A stretch of DNA of 64,000 bases from Mitsuaria sp. GD03876 (lineage in GTDB: Bacteria; Pseudomonadota; Gammaproteobacteria; Burkholderiales; Burkholderiaceae_C): NCBI RefSeq assembly GCF_029840635.1, contig NZ_JAOCCU010000035.1, forward strand, positions 1 to 64,000, given 5' to 3'. Every line of letters starts with the position of its first letter. Position 1 is the stretch's first letter. The notes under the pieces are model-generated. The model was not told where the DNA came from. It ran no database searches and saw only the letters and a list, made by a program, of their open reading frames with translations. The position numbers were made by a program, and so were the translations under genes. Shown piece after piece: positions 17,618 to 25,900 of this stretch.

Positions 17618-18477
17618 GCGCTGCAATCGACACGACAACGCCGGCCGACGACCCCGGCCCTCACCCCCACCCTCTCCCGCAGCGCGGGAGAGGGCGCTGC
17701 GGGGGACCGGGTCCTGACGGGCAGATGGGCTCTGCGCCGCTGCTGCGGTTGGAGGGCCTGCACACCCACATCGGGGCGTATCACATCCTCCATGGGGTGG
17801 ACCTGGCCGTGCCCGAGGGCGAGGTCACGATGCTGCTGGGCCGCAATGGCGCCGGCAAGACGACGACGCTGCGCACGGTGATGGGCCTGTGGCGGGCGAG
17901 CGCCGGCCGCGTGCTGCTGGACGGCCGGCCGATCCAGGCGCTGCCGACGCCGGAGATCGCGCGCGCCGACATCGCCTACGTGCCGGAGAACATGGGCATC
18001 TTCGGCGAGCTGACGGTGCGGGAGAACCTGCTGCTGGCGGCGCGCAAGGCGCGCTCCCTCGACGAGCTCGACACCGCGCGGCTGGACTGGCTGTTCGGCC
18101 TGTTCCCGGCGCTGCGCAAGTTCTGGCTGTACCCGGCCGGCAAGCTCAGCGGCGGCCAGAAGCAGATGCTGGCGATCGCGCGGGCGATGGTCGAGCCCCG
18201 CCGCCTGCTGCTGATCGACGAGCCGACCAAGGGCCTGGCGCCGGCGATCATCCGCAACCTGATCGAGGCGCTGACCGAGATCAAGCGCGGCCGCGACGGC
18301 GCGCGCGCGACGGTGCTGCTGGTGGAGCAGAACTTCATGGTGGCGAAGGCGCTGGGCGACGGCGTCGCGGTGATGGACGACGGCCGTGTCGCGCATGCCG
18401 GCCGCATGGCCGAGCTCGCCGAGGACGACGACTTGCAGCAGCGGCTGCTGGGCCTCTCGCTGGGAGCGCATCAATGA
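17614..18477 (+). CDS. ABC transporter ATP-binding protein (LivF-like)
   Basis: A 287-residue second ATPase. Walker A is GRNGAGKTT, the signature is LSGGQKQM, Walker B is LLLIDEPTKGLAP and the H-loop is LLVEQNF (Gln-Asn, typical of LivF). The first 37 residues are not part of the fold: they are a translated palindromic repeat of Pro-His-Pro and Arg-Gly type. A fresh ATG at 17725 begins the conserved domain but lacks a clear ribosome site, whereas ATG 17614 has GGAGG and overlaps the LivG stop, so I keep the longer protein. The stop overlaps the permease start. Confidence 0.9.
   Translation: MSAAIDTTTPADDPGPHPHPLPQRGRGRCGGPGPDGQMGSAPLLRLEGLHTHIGAYHILHGVDLAVPEGEVTMLLGRNGAGKTTTLRTVMGLWRASAGRVLLDGRPIQALPTPEIARADIAYVPENMGIFGELTVRENLLLAARKARSLDELDTARLDWLFGLFPALRKFWLYPAGKLSGGQKQMLAIARAMVEPRRLLLIDEPTKGLAPAIIRNLIEALTEIKRGRDGARATVLLVEQNFMVAKALGDGVAVMDDGRVAHAGRMAELAEDDDLQQRLLGLSLGAHQ
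17670..17694. repeat. REP-like palindrome inside the LivF-like gene
   Basis: CCCTCTCCCGC (17670-17680) and GCGGGAGAGGG (17684-17694) are perfect complements around AGC. The flanking CCTCACCCCCACCCT encodes the PHPHPLPQ pattern, which resembles the widespread proteobacterial intergenic repeat translated as PHPNPLPQ. Here it is fused in frame to an ABC ATPase. Confidence 0.8.
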
Positions 18478-19481
18478 GCGGGGACGCGGTGCCGCAGGCG
18501 CGCTTCGACGCGATCCCGCTGCTGCTGATCGCCGTGCTCGCGCTGGCGGCGCTGCCGCTGGTGGGCTCGTTCTCGAGCTGGGCGACGCTGACCCTCGCCG
18601 GCCTGGCGATGGGGCTGATCGTCTTCGTCATCGCTTCCGGGCTGACGCTGGTCTTCGGCCTGATGGACGTGCTGAACTTCGGCCACGGCGTGTTCATCGC
18701 GCTGGGCGCCTTCGTCGCGACGACGGTGATGGGCGCGATGAACGCGTCCGGCGGCTTCGTGTCCAGCCCCTCGCTCGTCGCGAACCTCGCGGCGGTCGGT
18801 GTCGCGGCGCTGGCGGGCATCGTCGCGGCGGCCGCGCTCGGCCTGGTCTTCGAGCGCCTGCTGGTGCGCCCGGTCTACGGCATGCACCTCAAGCAGATCC
18901 TGATCACGATGGGCGGGATGATCATCGGCGAGGAGCTGATCAAGCTGGTCTGGGGCCCGCAGATGATCCCGCTGCCGCCGCCGGAATCGCTGCGCGGCGC
19001 GCTGGTGATCGGCGACGTGGCGGTCGAGAAGTTCCGGCTGCTGGCGGTCGTCGTGGGCCTGCTGGTCTTCGCCGGGCTGCTGTGGCTGCTCAACCGCACC
19101 AAGCTCGGCCTGCTGATCCGCGCCGGGGTGCAGGACCGCGAGATGGTCGAGAGCCTGGGCTACCGGATCCGGCGGCTGTTCGTCGCGGTGTTCGTCGCGG
19201 GCTCCGGGCTGGCCGGCCTGGGCGGCGTGCTGTGGGGGCTGTACCAGCAGAGCGTGATCCCGCAGATCGGCGCGCAGGTGAACACGCTGATCTTCATCGT
19301 CATCATCATCGGTGGGCTGGGCTCGACGCTGGGTTGCTTCGCCGGCGCGCTGCTGGTCGGGTTGATGGCCAACTACTGCGGCTTCCTGGCGCCCAAGGCG
19401 GCGCTGTTCTCCAACATCGGGCTGATGGTCGCGGTGCTGCTGTGGCGGCCGCAAGGCCTCTATCCGGTCGGCCAGCGATGA
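18474..19481 (+). CDS. ABC transporter inner-membrane permease (LivH-like)
   Basis: A 335-residue integral membrane protein with about eight hydrophobic helices. The conserved LivH segments are ASGLTLVFGLMDVLNFGHGVFIALGAFVA and a late GGLGSTLGCFAGALLVGLM loop, which contacts the ATPases. The start ATG overlaps the LivF-like stop by four bases. It forms the translocation pore with the following LivM-like protein. Confidence 0.92.
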   Translation: MSGDAVPQARFDAIPLLLIAVLALAALPLVGSFSSWATLTLAGLAMGLIVFVIASGLTLVFGLMDVLNFGHGVFIALGAFVATTVMGAMNASGGFVSSPSLVANLAAVGVAALAGIVAAAALGLVFERLLVRPVYGMHLKQILITMGGMIIGEELIKLVWGPQMIPLPPPESLRGALVIGDVAVEKFRLLAVVVGLLVFAGLLWLLNRTKLGLLIRAGVQDREMVESLGYRIRRLFVAVFVAGSGLAGLGGVLWGLYQQSVIPQIGAQVNTLIFIVIIIGGLGSTLGCFAGALLVGLMANYCGFLAPKAALFSNIGLMVAVLLWRPQGLYPVGQR

Positions 19482-19496
19482 CGGCGGGGACCTGAC

Positions 19497-20570
19497 ATGC
19501 GCCTGATCCGATCCCTGCTGTCCCATGACCTGCCGCGCAGCCGCGTGCTGGCCGCGCTGCTGGCGCTCACGGTGCTGGCCCTGGCGCTGGCGCCGTTCGT
19601 GTTCCCCGGCACCAAGGCGCTGAACGTCGCGGCCAAGATCCTCGTGTTCATCGTGCTCGTGGGCAGCTACGACCTGCTGCTGGGCTACACCGGCATCGTC
19701 AGCTTCGCCCACACGATGTTCTTCGGCATCGGCGCCTATGGCGTGGCGATCGCCAGTTCCCGAATGGAACCCGGCTTCGCGGCGCTGGCCGTCGGCATCG
19801 GCGGCGCGCTGGTGCTGTCGCTGCTGCTGGCGCTGGTGATCGGGCTGTTCTCGCTGCGGGTCAAGGCGATCTTCTTCGCGATGATCACGCTGGCCGTCGC
19901 CGCGGCCTTCCAGGGACTGGCCTCGCAGCTGTCGGACCTGACCGGCGGCGAGGACGGCCTCAACTTCCGGCTGCCGGCGCTGCTGTCGCCGTCGACCGAG
20001 TTCCTGGAGTCGCCCGTCCTGGGCGTCAGCATCGACGGGCGGCTGCTCTGTTACTACCTGCTGTTCGTCGTGACGGTGCTGCTGGTGCTGGCGCTGCTGC
20101 GCATCGTCAATTCGCCGTTCGGGCGCGTGCTGCAGGCGATCCGGGACAACGACTTCCGTGCCGAGGCGATCGGCTACCGGCTGGTGACCTACCGGACGCT
20201 GTCGACGCTGCTGGCGGCGGTGTTCGCCACGCTCGCGGGCGCGCTGCTGGCGATCTGGCTGCGCTACAACGGGCCGGACACCTCGCTGTCGTTCGAGATC
20301 ATGTTGGACATCCTGCTGATCGTCGTCATCGGCGGCATGGGGACGATCTACGGCGCGGTGATCGGCAGCGCGCTGTTCGTGCTGGCGCAGAGCTACCTGC
20401 AGGACCTGATGCGGCTGGGCGCGACGGCGGTGGACGGCGTGCCGGTGCTGTCGGCGCTGATCGCGCCGGAGCGCTGGCTGCTGTGGCTGGGCGTGCTGTT
20501 CGTGCTGGCCGTCTATCACTTCCCGAACGGACTGGTCGGGCGCCTGCGGCAGGCGAGGAGGGGCACTTGA
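19497..20570 (+). CDS. ABC transporter inner-membrane permease (LivM-like)
   Basis: A 357-residue integral membrane protein. Family marks are LVGSYDLLLGYTGIVSFAHTMFFGIGAYG near the N-terminus, a FGRVLQAIRDNDFRAEAIGY coupling loop and GGMGTIYGAVIGSALFVL. It starts 15 bp after LivH. Its stop codon overlaps the TTG start of the hydrolase that follows, which ties the hydrolase to the transporter. Confidence 0.92.
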   Translation: MRLIRSLLSHDLPRSRVLAALLALTVLALALAPFVFPGTKALNVAAKILVFIVLVGSYDLLLGYTGIVSFAHTMFFGIGAYGVAIASSRMEPGFAALAVGIGGALVLSLLLALVIGLFSLRVKAIFFAMITLAVAAAFQGLASQLSDLTGGEDGLNFRLPALLSPSTEFLESPVLGVSIDGRLLCYYLLFVVTVLLVLALLRIVNSPFGRVLQAIRDNDFRAEAIGYRLVTYRTLSTLLAAVFATLAGALLAIWLRYNGPDTSLSFEIMLDILLIVVIGGMGTIYGAVIGSALFVLAQSYLQDLMRLGATAVDGVPVLSALIAPERWLLWLGVLFVLAVYHFPNGLVGRLRQARRGT

Positions 20571-21412
20571 AGTCGACGTCGAACTACCTGCGCTGCGAGG
20601 GCCGCGAGATCCACTACCAGGCCTGGGGCGACCCGGCGGCCGAGCCGGTCATCGCCTGGCACGGCCTGGCGCGCACCGGCCGCGACATGGACGACCTGGC
20701 GGCGCACCTGGCGCAGTCGGGGCGCTACTTCGTGATCTGCCCGGACACGATCGGGCGGGGGCTGTCGCAATGGAGCCCGGATCCGGACCGGGAGTACTGC
20801 CTGGCCTTCTACGTGAGGCTGGCGGTGGCGCTGGTCGACCAGCTGGGGCTGAAGGCTTTCCACTGGGTGGGGACGTCGATGGGCGGCGCGATCGGGTTGC
20901 TGGCGGCGGCGACCTCGCTGCGCGGCCGGATCCGGCGGCTGGTGCTCAACGACATCGGGCCGGAACTCGCCCAGCCGGCGATCGAGCGCATCCGGGGTTA
21001 TGCGGGCAACCCGTCGGCCTTCGACACGGTGACCGAGCTGGAGGGCTACCTCCGCCAGATTTACCAGCCCTACGGCTGGATGAGCGACGCGCAATGGCGG
21101 CGGCTGACGGAGACCTCGATGCGCCGCTTGCCCGACGGGCGGGTGACGCCGCACTACGACCCGGCGATGGTGCGCCAGTTCTTCGTCCACCCGGACGACT
21201 ACAGGCGCTGGACCGAGTGGGACTCGCTGAGCCTGCCGGTGCTGTGCCTGCGCGGGGAATCGTCGGATCTGCTGCTGCCTGAGACCGCCGAGGCGATGCG
21301 CGTGCGCGGCCCGCGCGCGGAGGTCGTCACCGTGCCCGGCTGCGGCCACGCGCCGGCGCTGAACGTGCCGGCGCATTTCTCGCTGGTGGAGCGGTTTCTC
21401 GAGGGCAGCTGA
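20567..21412 (+). CDS. Alpha/beta hydrolase translationally coupled to the importer
   Basis: A 281-residue cytoplasmic hydrolase without a signal peptide. The oxyanion region is AWHGLARTG, the nucleophile elbow is GTSMGG, and Asp in RGESSDLLLP and His in GCGHAPAL complete the triad. The start is TTG 20567, chosen because AGGAGG lies 7 bases upstream and the codon overlaps the permease stop (TTGA). It could hydrolyse imported ester oligomers. Members of this family also act on lactones or other esters, so the substrate is inferred from the operon only. It is the last gene of the sigma-54 unit. Confidence 0.85.
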   Translation: MKSTSNYLRCEGREIHYQAWGDPAAEPVIAWHGLARTGRDMDDLAAHLAQSGRYFVICPDTIGRGLSQWSPDPDREYCLAFYVRLAVALVDQLGLKAFHWVGTSMGGAIGLLAAATSLRGRIRRLVLNDIGPELAQPAIERIRGYAGNPSAFDTVTELEGYLRQIYQPYGWMSDAQWRRLTETSMRRLPDGRVTPHYDPAMVRQFFVHPDDYRRWTEWDSLSLPVLCLRGESSDLLLPETAEAMRVRGPRAEVVTVPGCGHAPALNVPAHFSLVERFLEGS

Positions 21413-21425
21413 CCGGGCCGGCGCT

Positions 21426-21686
21426 TCATCGCTTGATCAGCCAGCCGAGGACGCCGCCGAATGCGGCGGTCAATGTGGATGTCGCCCACCAGCGGTCCGC
21501 CTCCTGTGCGCAGTCATTGCTCAAGATGAAGATGCTGAAGCCGACGAGCGACAGCAGGATCAGCACGCTCACAAAGAACAGCGACAGCTCTCGAGTGCGT
21601 CGGGAGCGCGCATCGGCAAGGGTCTCTCGCGGCCCGATCGCTGTCCTGAGTTCGTGGTTTTCCGGGAGATCGGTGGACTGCGGCAT
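21426..21686 (-). CDS. Small two-helix membrane protein, unknown
   Basis: An 86-residue protein. Residues about 34-58 (SLFFVSVLILLSLVGFSIFILS) are a strong membrane helix, and a shorter second one precedes the final LIKR. No family recognised. I chose the ATG at 21686 because it lies one base after the stop of the preceding small gene, indicating coupling; an upstream in-frame ATG at 21707 is possible. Its codons are less GC-biased than those of its neighbours, a weak hint of foreign origin. Confidence 0.5.
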   Translation of the reverse strand: MPQSTDLPENHELRTAIGPRETLADARSRRTRELSLFFVSVLILLSLVGFSIFILSNDCAQEADRWWATSTLTAAFGGVLGWLIKR

Positions 21687-21687
21687 C

Positions 21688-21906
21688 TCAGTACCCCTCG
21701 ATCTCATCGGTCAGCAGATCCTTGCGTCCCTGCTCGATGAATCCAAAGGCCGATCCCGCGCGAACCCGACGGCGGACTTCGAAGTACAAGCGGAGCGCGC
21801 GAAGTACAACCTGGGCGTCGGTGCGGTTGTCTTCCAACGCGACAAGGTGAATCTCCGTCTGCAAGCGCTCGCTGGGTTCGTACGACGGGATGGGGGACGT
21901 GTACAT
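21688..21906 (-). CDS. Small hypothetical protein coupled to the membrane protein
   Basis: A 72-residue soluble protein, Arg/Glu rich, with a central helix-prone stretch (RTDAQVVLRALRLYFEVRRRVRAG). ATG 21906 has GGAG about ten bases upstream; a GTG at 21927 would add seven residues. It is followed after one base by the membrane protein, so the pair may work together. I do not recognise it. Confidence 0.45.
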   Translation of the reverse strand: MYTSPIPSYEPSERLQTEIHLVALEDNRTDAQVVLRALRLYFEVRRRVRAGSAFGFIEQGRKDLLTDEIEGY

Positions 21907-22033
21907 GCAGGACTCCGGGATCAGCACGCCCGGACATCGGGCGCGGACCGGCAGTGAAGCACGCGAGCCCCGCCGGAAGCCAGTGCCGCGAGGAGGGATT
22001 CCCGTCAGTTCTGCGCAAGGTCAACCGGACGTG

Positions 22034-22073
22034 AAAAAGCCGTCGCGCGGATACCGCAGCGACGGCCTGTTTT
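22034..22073. terminator. Bidirectional terminator after the orphan receiver gene
   Basis: GCCGTCGC (22039-22046) and GCGACGGC (22059-22066) pair. On the minus strand the hairpin is followed by TTTTT, on the plus strand by CTGTTTT. It closes the receiver gene on the minus strand. Confidence 0.75.
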
Positions 22074-22095
22074 CCCGGCGGCGCCGGACGCGCCC

Positions 22096-22737
22096 TCAGT
22101 CGTTCAGTTGCGGCAAATCCAGCCAGCGCGCCAGCCGGCGGCGCAGCGTCAGGAAGTCCAGCGGCTTGGTCAGGTGCTCGTCCATGCCCGCCTTCAGGCT
22201 GTCGGCGACGTCGCTGTCCAGCGCGTGCGCCGTCAGCGCCAGGATCGGGAAACGCGGCAGACGGCCCTGCGCCTGCTGCTCGCGCAACCGGCGCGCGCAT
22301 TCCAGGCCGTCCATGCCCGGCATCTGGATGTCCATCAGCACCAGGCTCGGCGCCGCGGCCTCGCACAGGTCCAGCGCTTCCTGGCCATTGCGCGCGAGCT
22401 GCGTCTTCAGGCCCATCAGCGCCAGGAACTCCAGCGCCACGACCTGGTTGATCGGGTTGTCCTCGACCAGCAGCACGAAGGGCTCGCCCGGTGCCGGGCG
22501 CTGGCCGGAGACGGCGGGATCGGCGATCGAAGGCCCGTGCGGCGGCTTCGCGGACGCGTCCGACGTCATCAAGACCAGCGTGGTCTCGGAAATGGGATGG
22601 CCGTCGTTTCTGTCCATGTCGCTTGTCGTCCCGGCGCGGATCGGGCCGGGTATTCCCTGAAAAACGTCGCCCGCCGTTCGGATCGAACTGGGCCGCTGTT
22701 GCTCGGCGACGACGGGGTCCATTGTTGCCGCAGCCAT
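22096..22737 (-). CDS. Orphan response-regulator receiver protein
   Basis: A protein of up to 213 residues. The C-terminal part (about 86-205) is a complete receiver domain: acidic pair in LLVEDNPINQ, phospho-acceptor Asp in LVLMDIQMPGMDG, Thr in ILALTAHAL and Lys in EHLTKPLD. The EDNPINQ wording is typical of receivers at the end of hybrid histidine kinases rather than of stand-alone regulators, yet no kinase is adjacent. The first 80 residues are disordered and the start is uncertain: ATGs at 22737, 22722 and 22614 all lack clear ribosome sites. No output domain is present, so it would act by protein contact or as a phosphate sink. Confidence 0.75.
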   Translation of the reverse strand: MAAATMDPVVAEQQRPSSIRTAGDVFQGIPGPIRAGTTSDMDRNDGHPISETTLVLMTSDASAKPPHGPSIADPAVSGQRPAPGEPFVLLVEDNPINQVVALEFLALMGLKTQLARNGQEALDLCEAAAPSLVLMDIQMPGMDGLECARRLREQQAQGRLPRFPILALTAHALDSDVADSLKAGMDEHLTKPLDFLTLRRRLARWLDLPQLND

Positions 22738-22950
22738 CGAAGACTAGCAAGTGTGCGGAAGTCATCGGTCGGAGGCCTTGACAGGAGGTATGCGAACGCT
22801 TCCTGAACGGTCTTCCGCTTTCATTTGCTTACTACTGTGTCGTCCCGGACGCAGGTCACACGTCCGGGCCGCTGCTGCCAATCCGTGGCATCGGCGCTCC
22901 CTAGAATGACCGCCCACTGCCTTTTCCAGGCTGCCCAGCCGACACCGCCA

Positions 22951-25900
22951 ATGTCCGACGCCGATATCCGCATCCGCGGTGCCCGCCAGCACAACCTCAA
23001 GAACCTCGACCTGGACCTGCGCACCGGCGAGTTGACCGTGGTGACCGGCCCGAGCGGGTCGGGCAAGTCCAGCCTGGTGTTCGACACCCTCTATGCCGAG
23101 GGCCAGCGCCGCTACGTCGAGACCTTCTCCGCCTACGCCCGCCAGTTCCTGGACCGGATGGACAGACCGGCGGTCGACAAGGTCGACGGCGTGCCCCCGG
23201 CGATCGCGATCGACCAGACCAACCCGGTCCGCACCAGCCGCTCCACCGTCGGCACGATGACGGAGCTCAACGACCACCTGAAGCTGCTGTTCGCGCGCGG
23301 CGCCGACCTGTTCGACCGCGCGACCGCGCTGCCGGTGCGCCATGACACCCCGCAGACCATCCATGCCGAGCTGCTGGCCCGCACCGTCGACGGCGACCCG
23401 CGCCTGGTGCTGACCTTCCCGGTCGAGCTGCCGGAAACCGTCAGCGCCGGCGAGGTCGAGCAATGGCTGTCCGCCTCCGGCTTCACGCGGGTGCAGTCGG
23501 AGCGCGTCGTCAACGGCCGCAAGGTGCTGGACGTGGTCGCCGACCGCTTCCGCATGCAGGGCGTCGAGCAGGCGCGCGCGATGGAGGCGATCGAGCTGGC
23601 GCTCAAGCGCGGCAGCGGCCGCATGACGGTGTACGTGATGAGCGCGGAAGAGGGCGCCGAGCCGGCGCTGTGGCGCTACTCCACCGGCCTGCACTGCCCG
23701 GAGAGCGACATCCGCTACGCCGATCCGCAACCGCCGCTGTTCTCGTTCAACTCGGCGATGGGCGCCTGCGAGACCTGCCGCGGCTTCGGCCGCGTGATCG
23801 GCGTGGACCTGGGCCTGGTGATCCCCGACGAGCGCAAGACGCTGCGCGGCGGCGCGATCAAGCCGATGCAGACGCCGGCCTGGAAGGAATGCCAGGACGA
23901 CCTGCTGAAGTACGCCGGCGACGCCGGCATCCCGCGCGACACCGCCTGGAACCAGATGACGCAGGCGCAGCGCGACTGGGTCATCGAGGGCAGCCCCAAC
24001 TGGAACGGCAACTGGAACAAGCAGTGGTACGGCGTGCGCCGGTTCTTCGACTACCTGGAGAGCAAGGCCTACAAGATGCACATCCGGGTGCTGCTGTCCA
24101 AGTACCGCAGCTACACCGAGTGCCCGTCCTGCCGCGGCGCGCGCCTCAAGACCGAGGCGCTGCTGTGGCGCATCGGCGCCAAGGCGCTGGCCGACGCGGC
24201 GCTGCCGCCCGCGCAGCGCTTCCTGCCCGAGGGCGTGTCGTGGACCCGCGCGCAGCTCGAGGCGCTGCCCGGCCTGTCCGTGCATGACCTGATGCAGCTG
24301 CCGATCCATCGGCTGCGGCGCTTCATGGACGATCTCCAGTTGCCCGGCTCGATGCTCGACGAGGCGCTCAAGCTGCTGCTCGACGAGATCCGCAACCGCC
24401 TGAAGTACCTGGTCGACGTCGGCATCGGCTACCTGACGCTGGACCGCCAGAGCCGCACGCTGTCCGGCGGCGAGGTGCAGCGCATCAACCTGACGACGGC
24501 GCTGGGCACCTCGCTGGTCAACACGCTGTTCGTGCTGGACGAGCCCAGCATCGGGCTGCATCCGCGCGACATGAACCGCATCGTCCAGGCGATGCAGCGG
24601 CTGCGCGACGCGGGCAACACGCTGGTGGTCGTCGAGCACGACCCGGCGGTGATGCTGGCCGCGGACCGGCTCATCGACATGGGCCCGGGCCCGGGCCAGC
24701 AGGGCGGCCAGATCGTCTTCGACGGCACGCCCGAGCAGATCCGCGCCGCCGACACGCTGACCGGAGCCTACCTGGGCGCGCGCAAGCACGTGGGCATGGG
24801 CCTCAAGCGCGTGGTCGAGGAGAACACCCCGCGCCTGCTGCTGGAAGGCGCGCGCGAGCACAACCTCAAGAACGTCAGCGTCGAGTTCCCGCTGCAGCGC
24901 ATGGTCGCGGTGACCGGCGTGTCGGGCTCGGGCAAGAGCACGCTGATGCAGGACGTGCTCTACCCGGCGCTGGCGCGCTGGTTCGGCCAGGCCACCGAGG
25001 CGCCGGGCGCGCACGACCGGCTGCTGGGCGCGGACTGGCTGGCCGACGCGGTCTTCGTCGACCAGTCGCCGATCGGCAAGACGGCGCGGTCCAACCCCGC
25101 CAGCTACGTCGGCGTGTTCGACGAGATCCGCAAGCGCTTCGCCGAGGCGCCGCTGGCCAAGGAGCGCAGCTACGGCGCCGGCATGTTCAGCTTCAACGCC
25201 GGCGACGGCCGCTGCCCGACCTGCGGCGGCTCGGGCTTCGAGCATGTCGAGATGCAGTTCCTGTCCGACGTCTACCTGCGCTGCCCGGACTGCGACGGCA
25301 AGCGCTTCCGGGCCGAGATCCTCGAGGTCAAGCTCGAACGCGCCGGCCGCCAGCTGAGCGTCTCCGACGTGCTGGAGCTGACGGTGGCCGAGGCCATCGG
25401 CGTCTTCGGCGCCGACCGCGAGGTGCTCAACAAGCTGCAGCCGCTGTCGGACGTCGGCCTGGACTACCTGACGCTGGGCCAGCCGGTGCCCACGCTGTCG
25501 GGCGGGGAGGCGCAGCGCCTGAAGCTGGCCGGCTACCTCGCCGAGGCGGCCTCCAAGCCGCGCCAGGCGACGGCGACCAAGGGCACGCTGTTCCTGTTCG
25601 ACGAACCCACCACCGGGCTGCACTTCGACGACATCGCCAAGCTGATGCGCGCGATGCGCAAGCTGCTGTCGGCGGGGCACTCGCTGATCCTGATCGAGCA
25701 CAACCTGGACGTGATCCGGGCCTCGGACTGGGTCATCGACCTCGGCCCCGAGGGCGGCGAGGACGGCGGCCTGGTCGTGGCCACCGGCACGCCGGAGCAG
25801 CTCAAGGACCACCCGACCTCGCACACCGCGCAGGCGCTGCGCGAGTACGCGCTGGAGATGGACCGCGCGCCGGTCAAGGTCGCCGAGGGCAAGCCGCTGC

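Noticed and set aside
22738..22950. LexA (SOS) box before uvrA
   Set aside because: A CTGT is present in the region, but no ACAG follows at the required eight-base distance.
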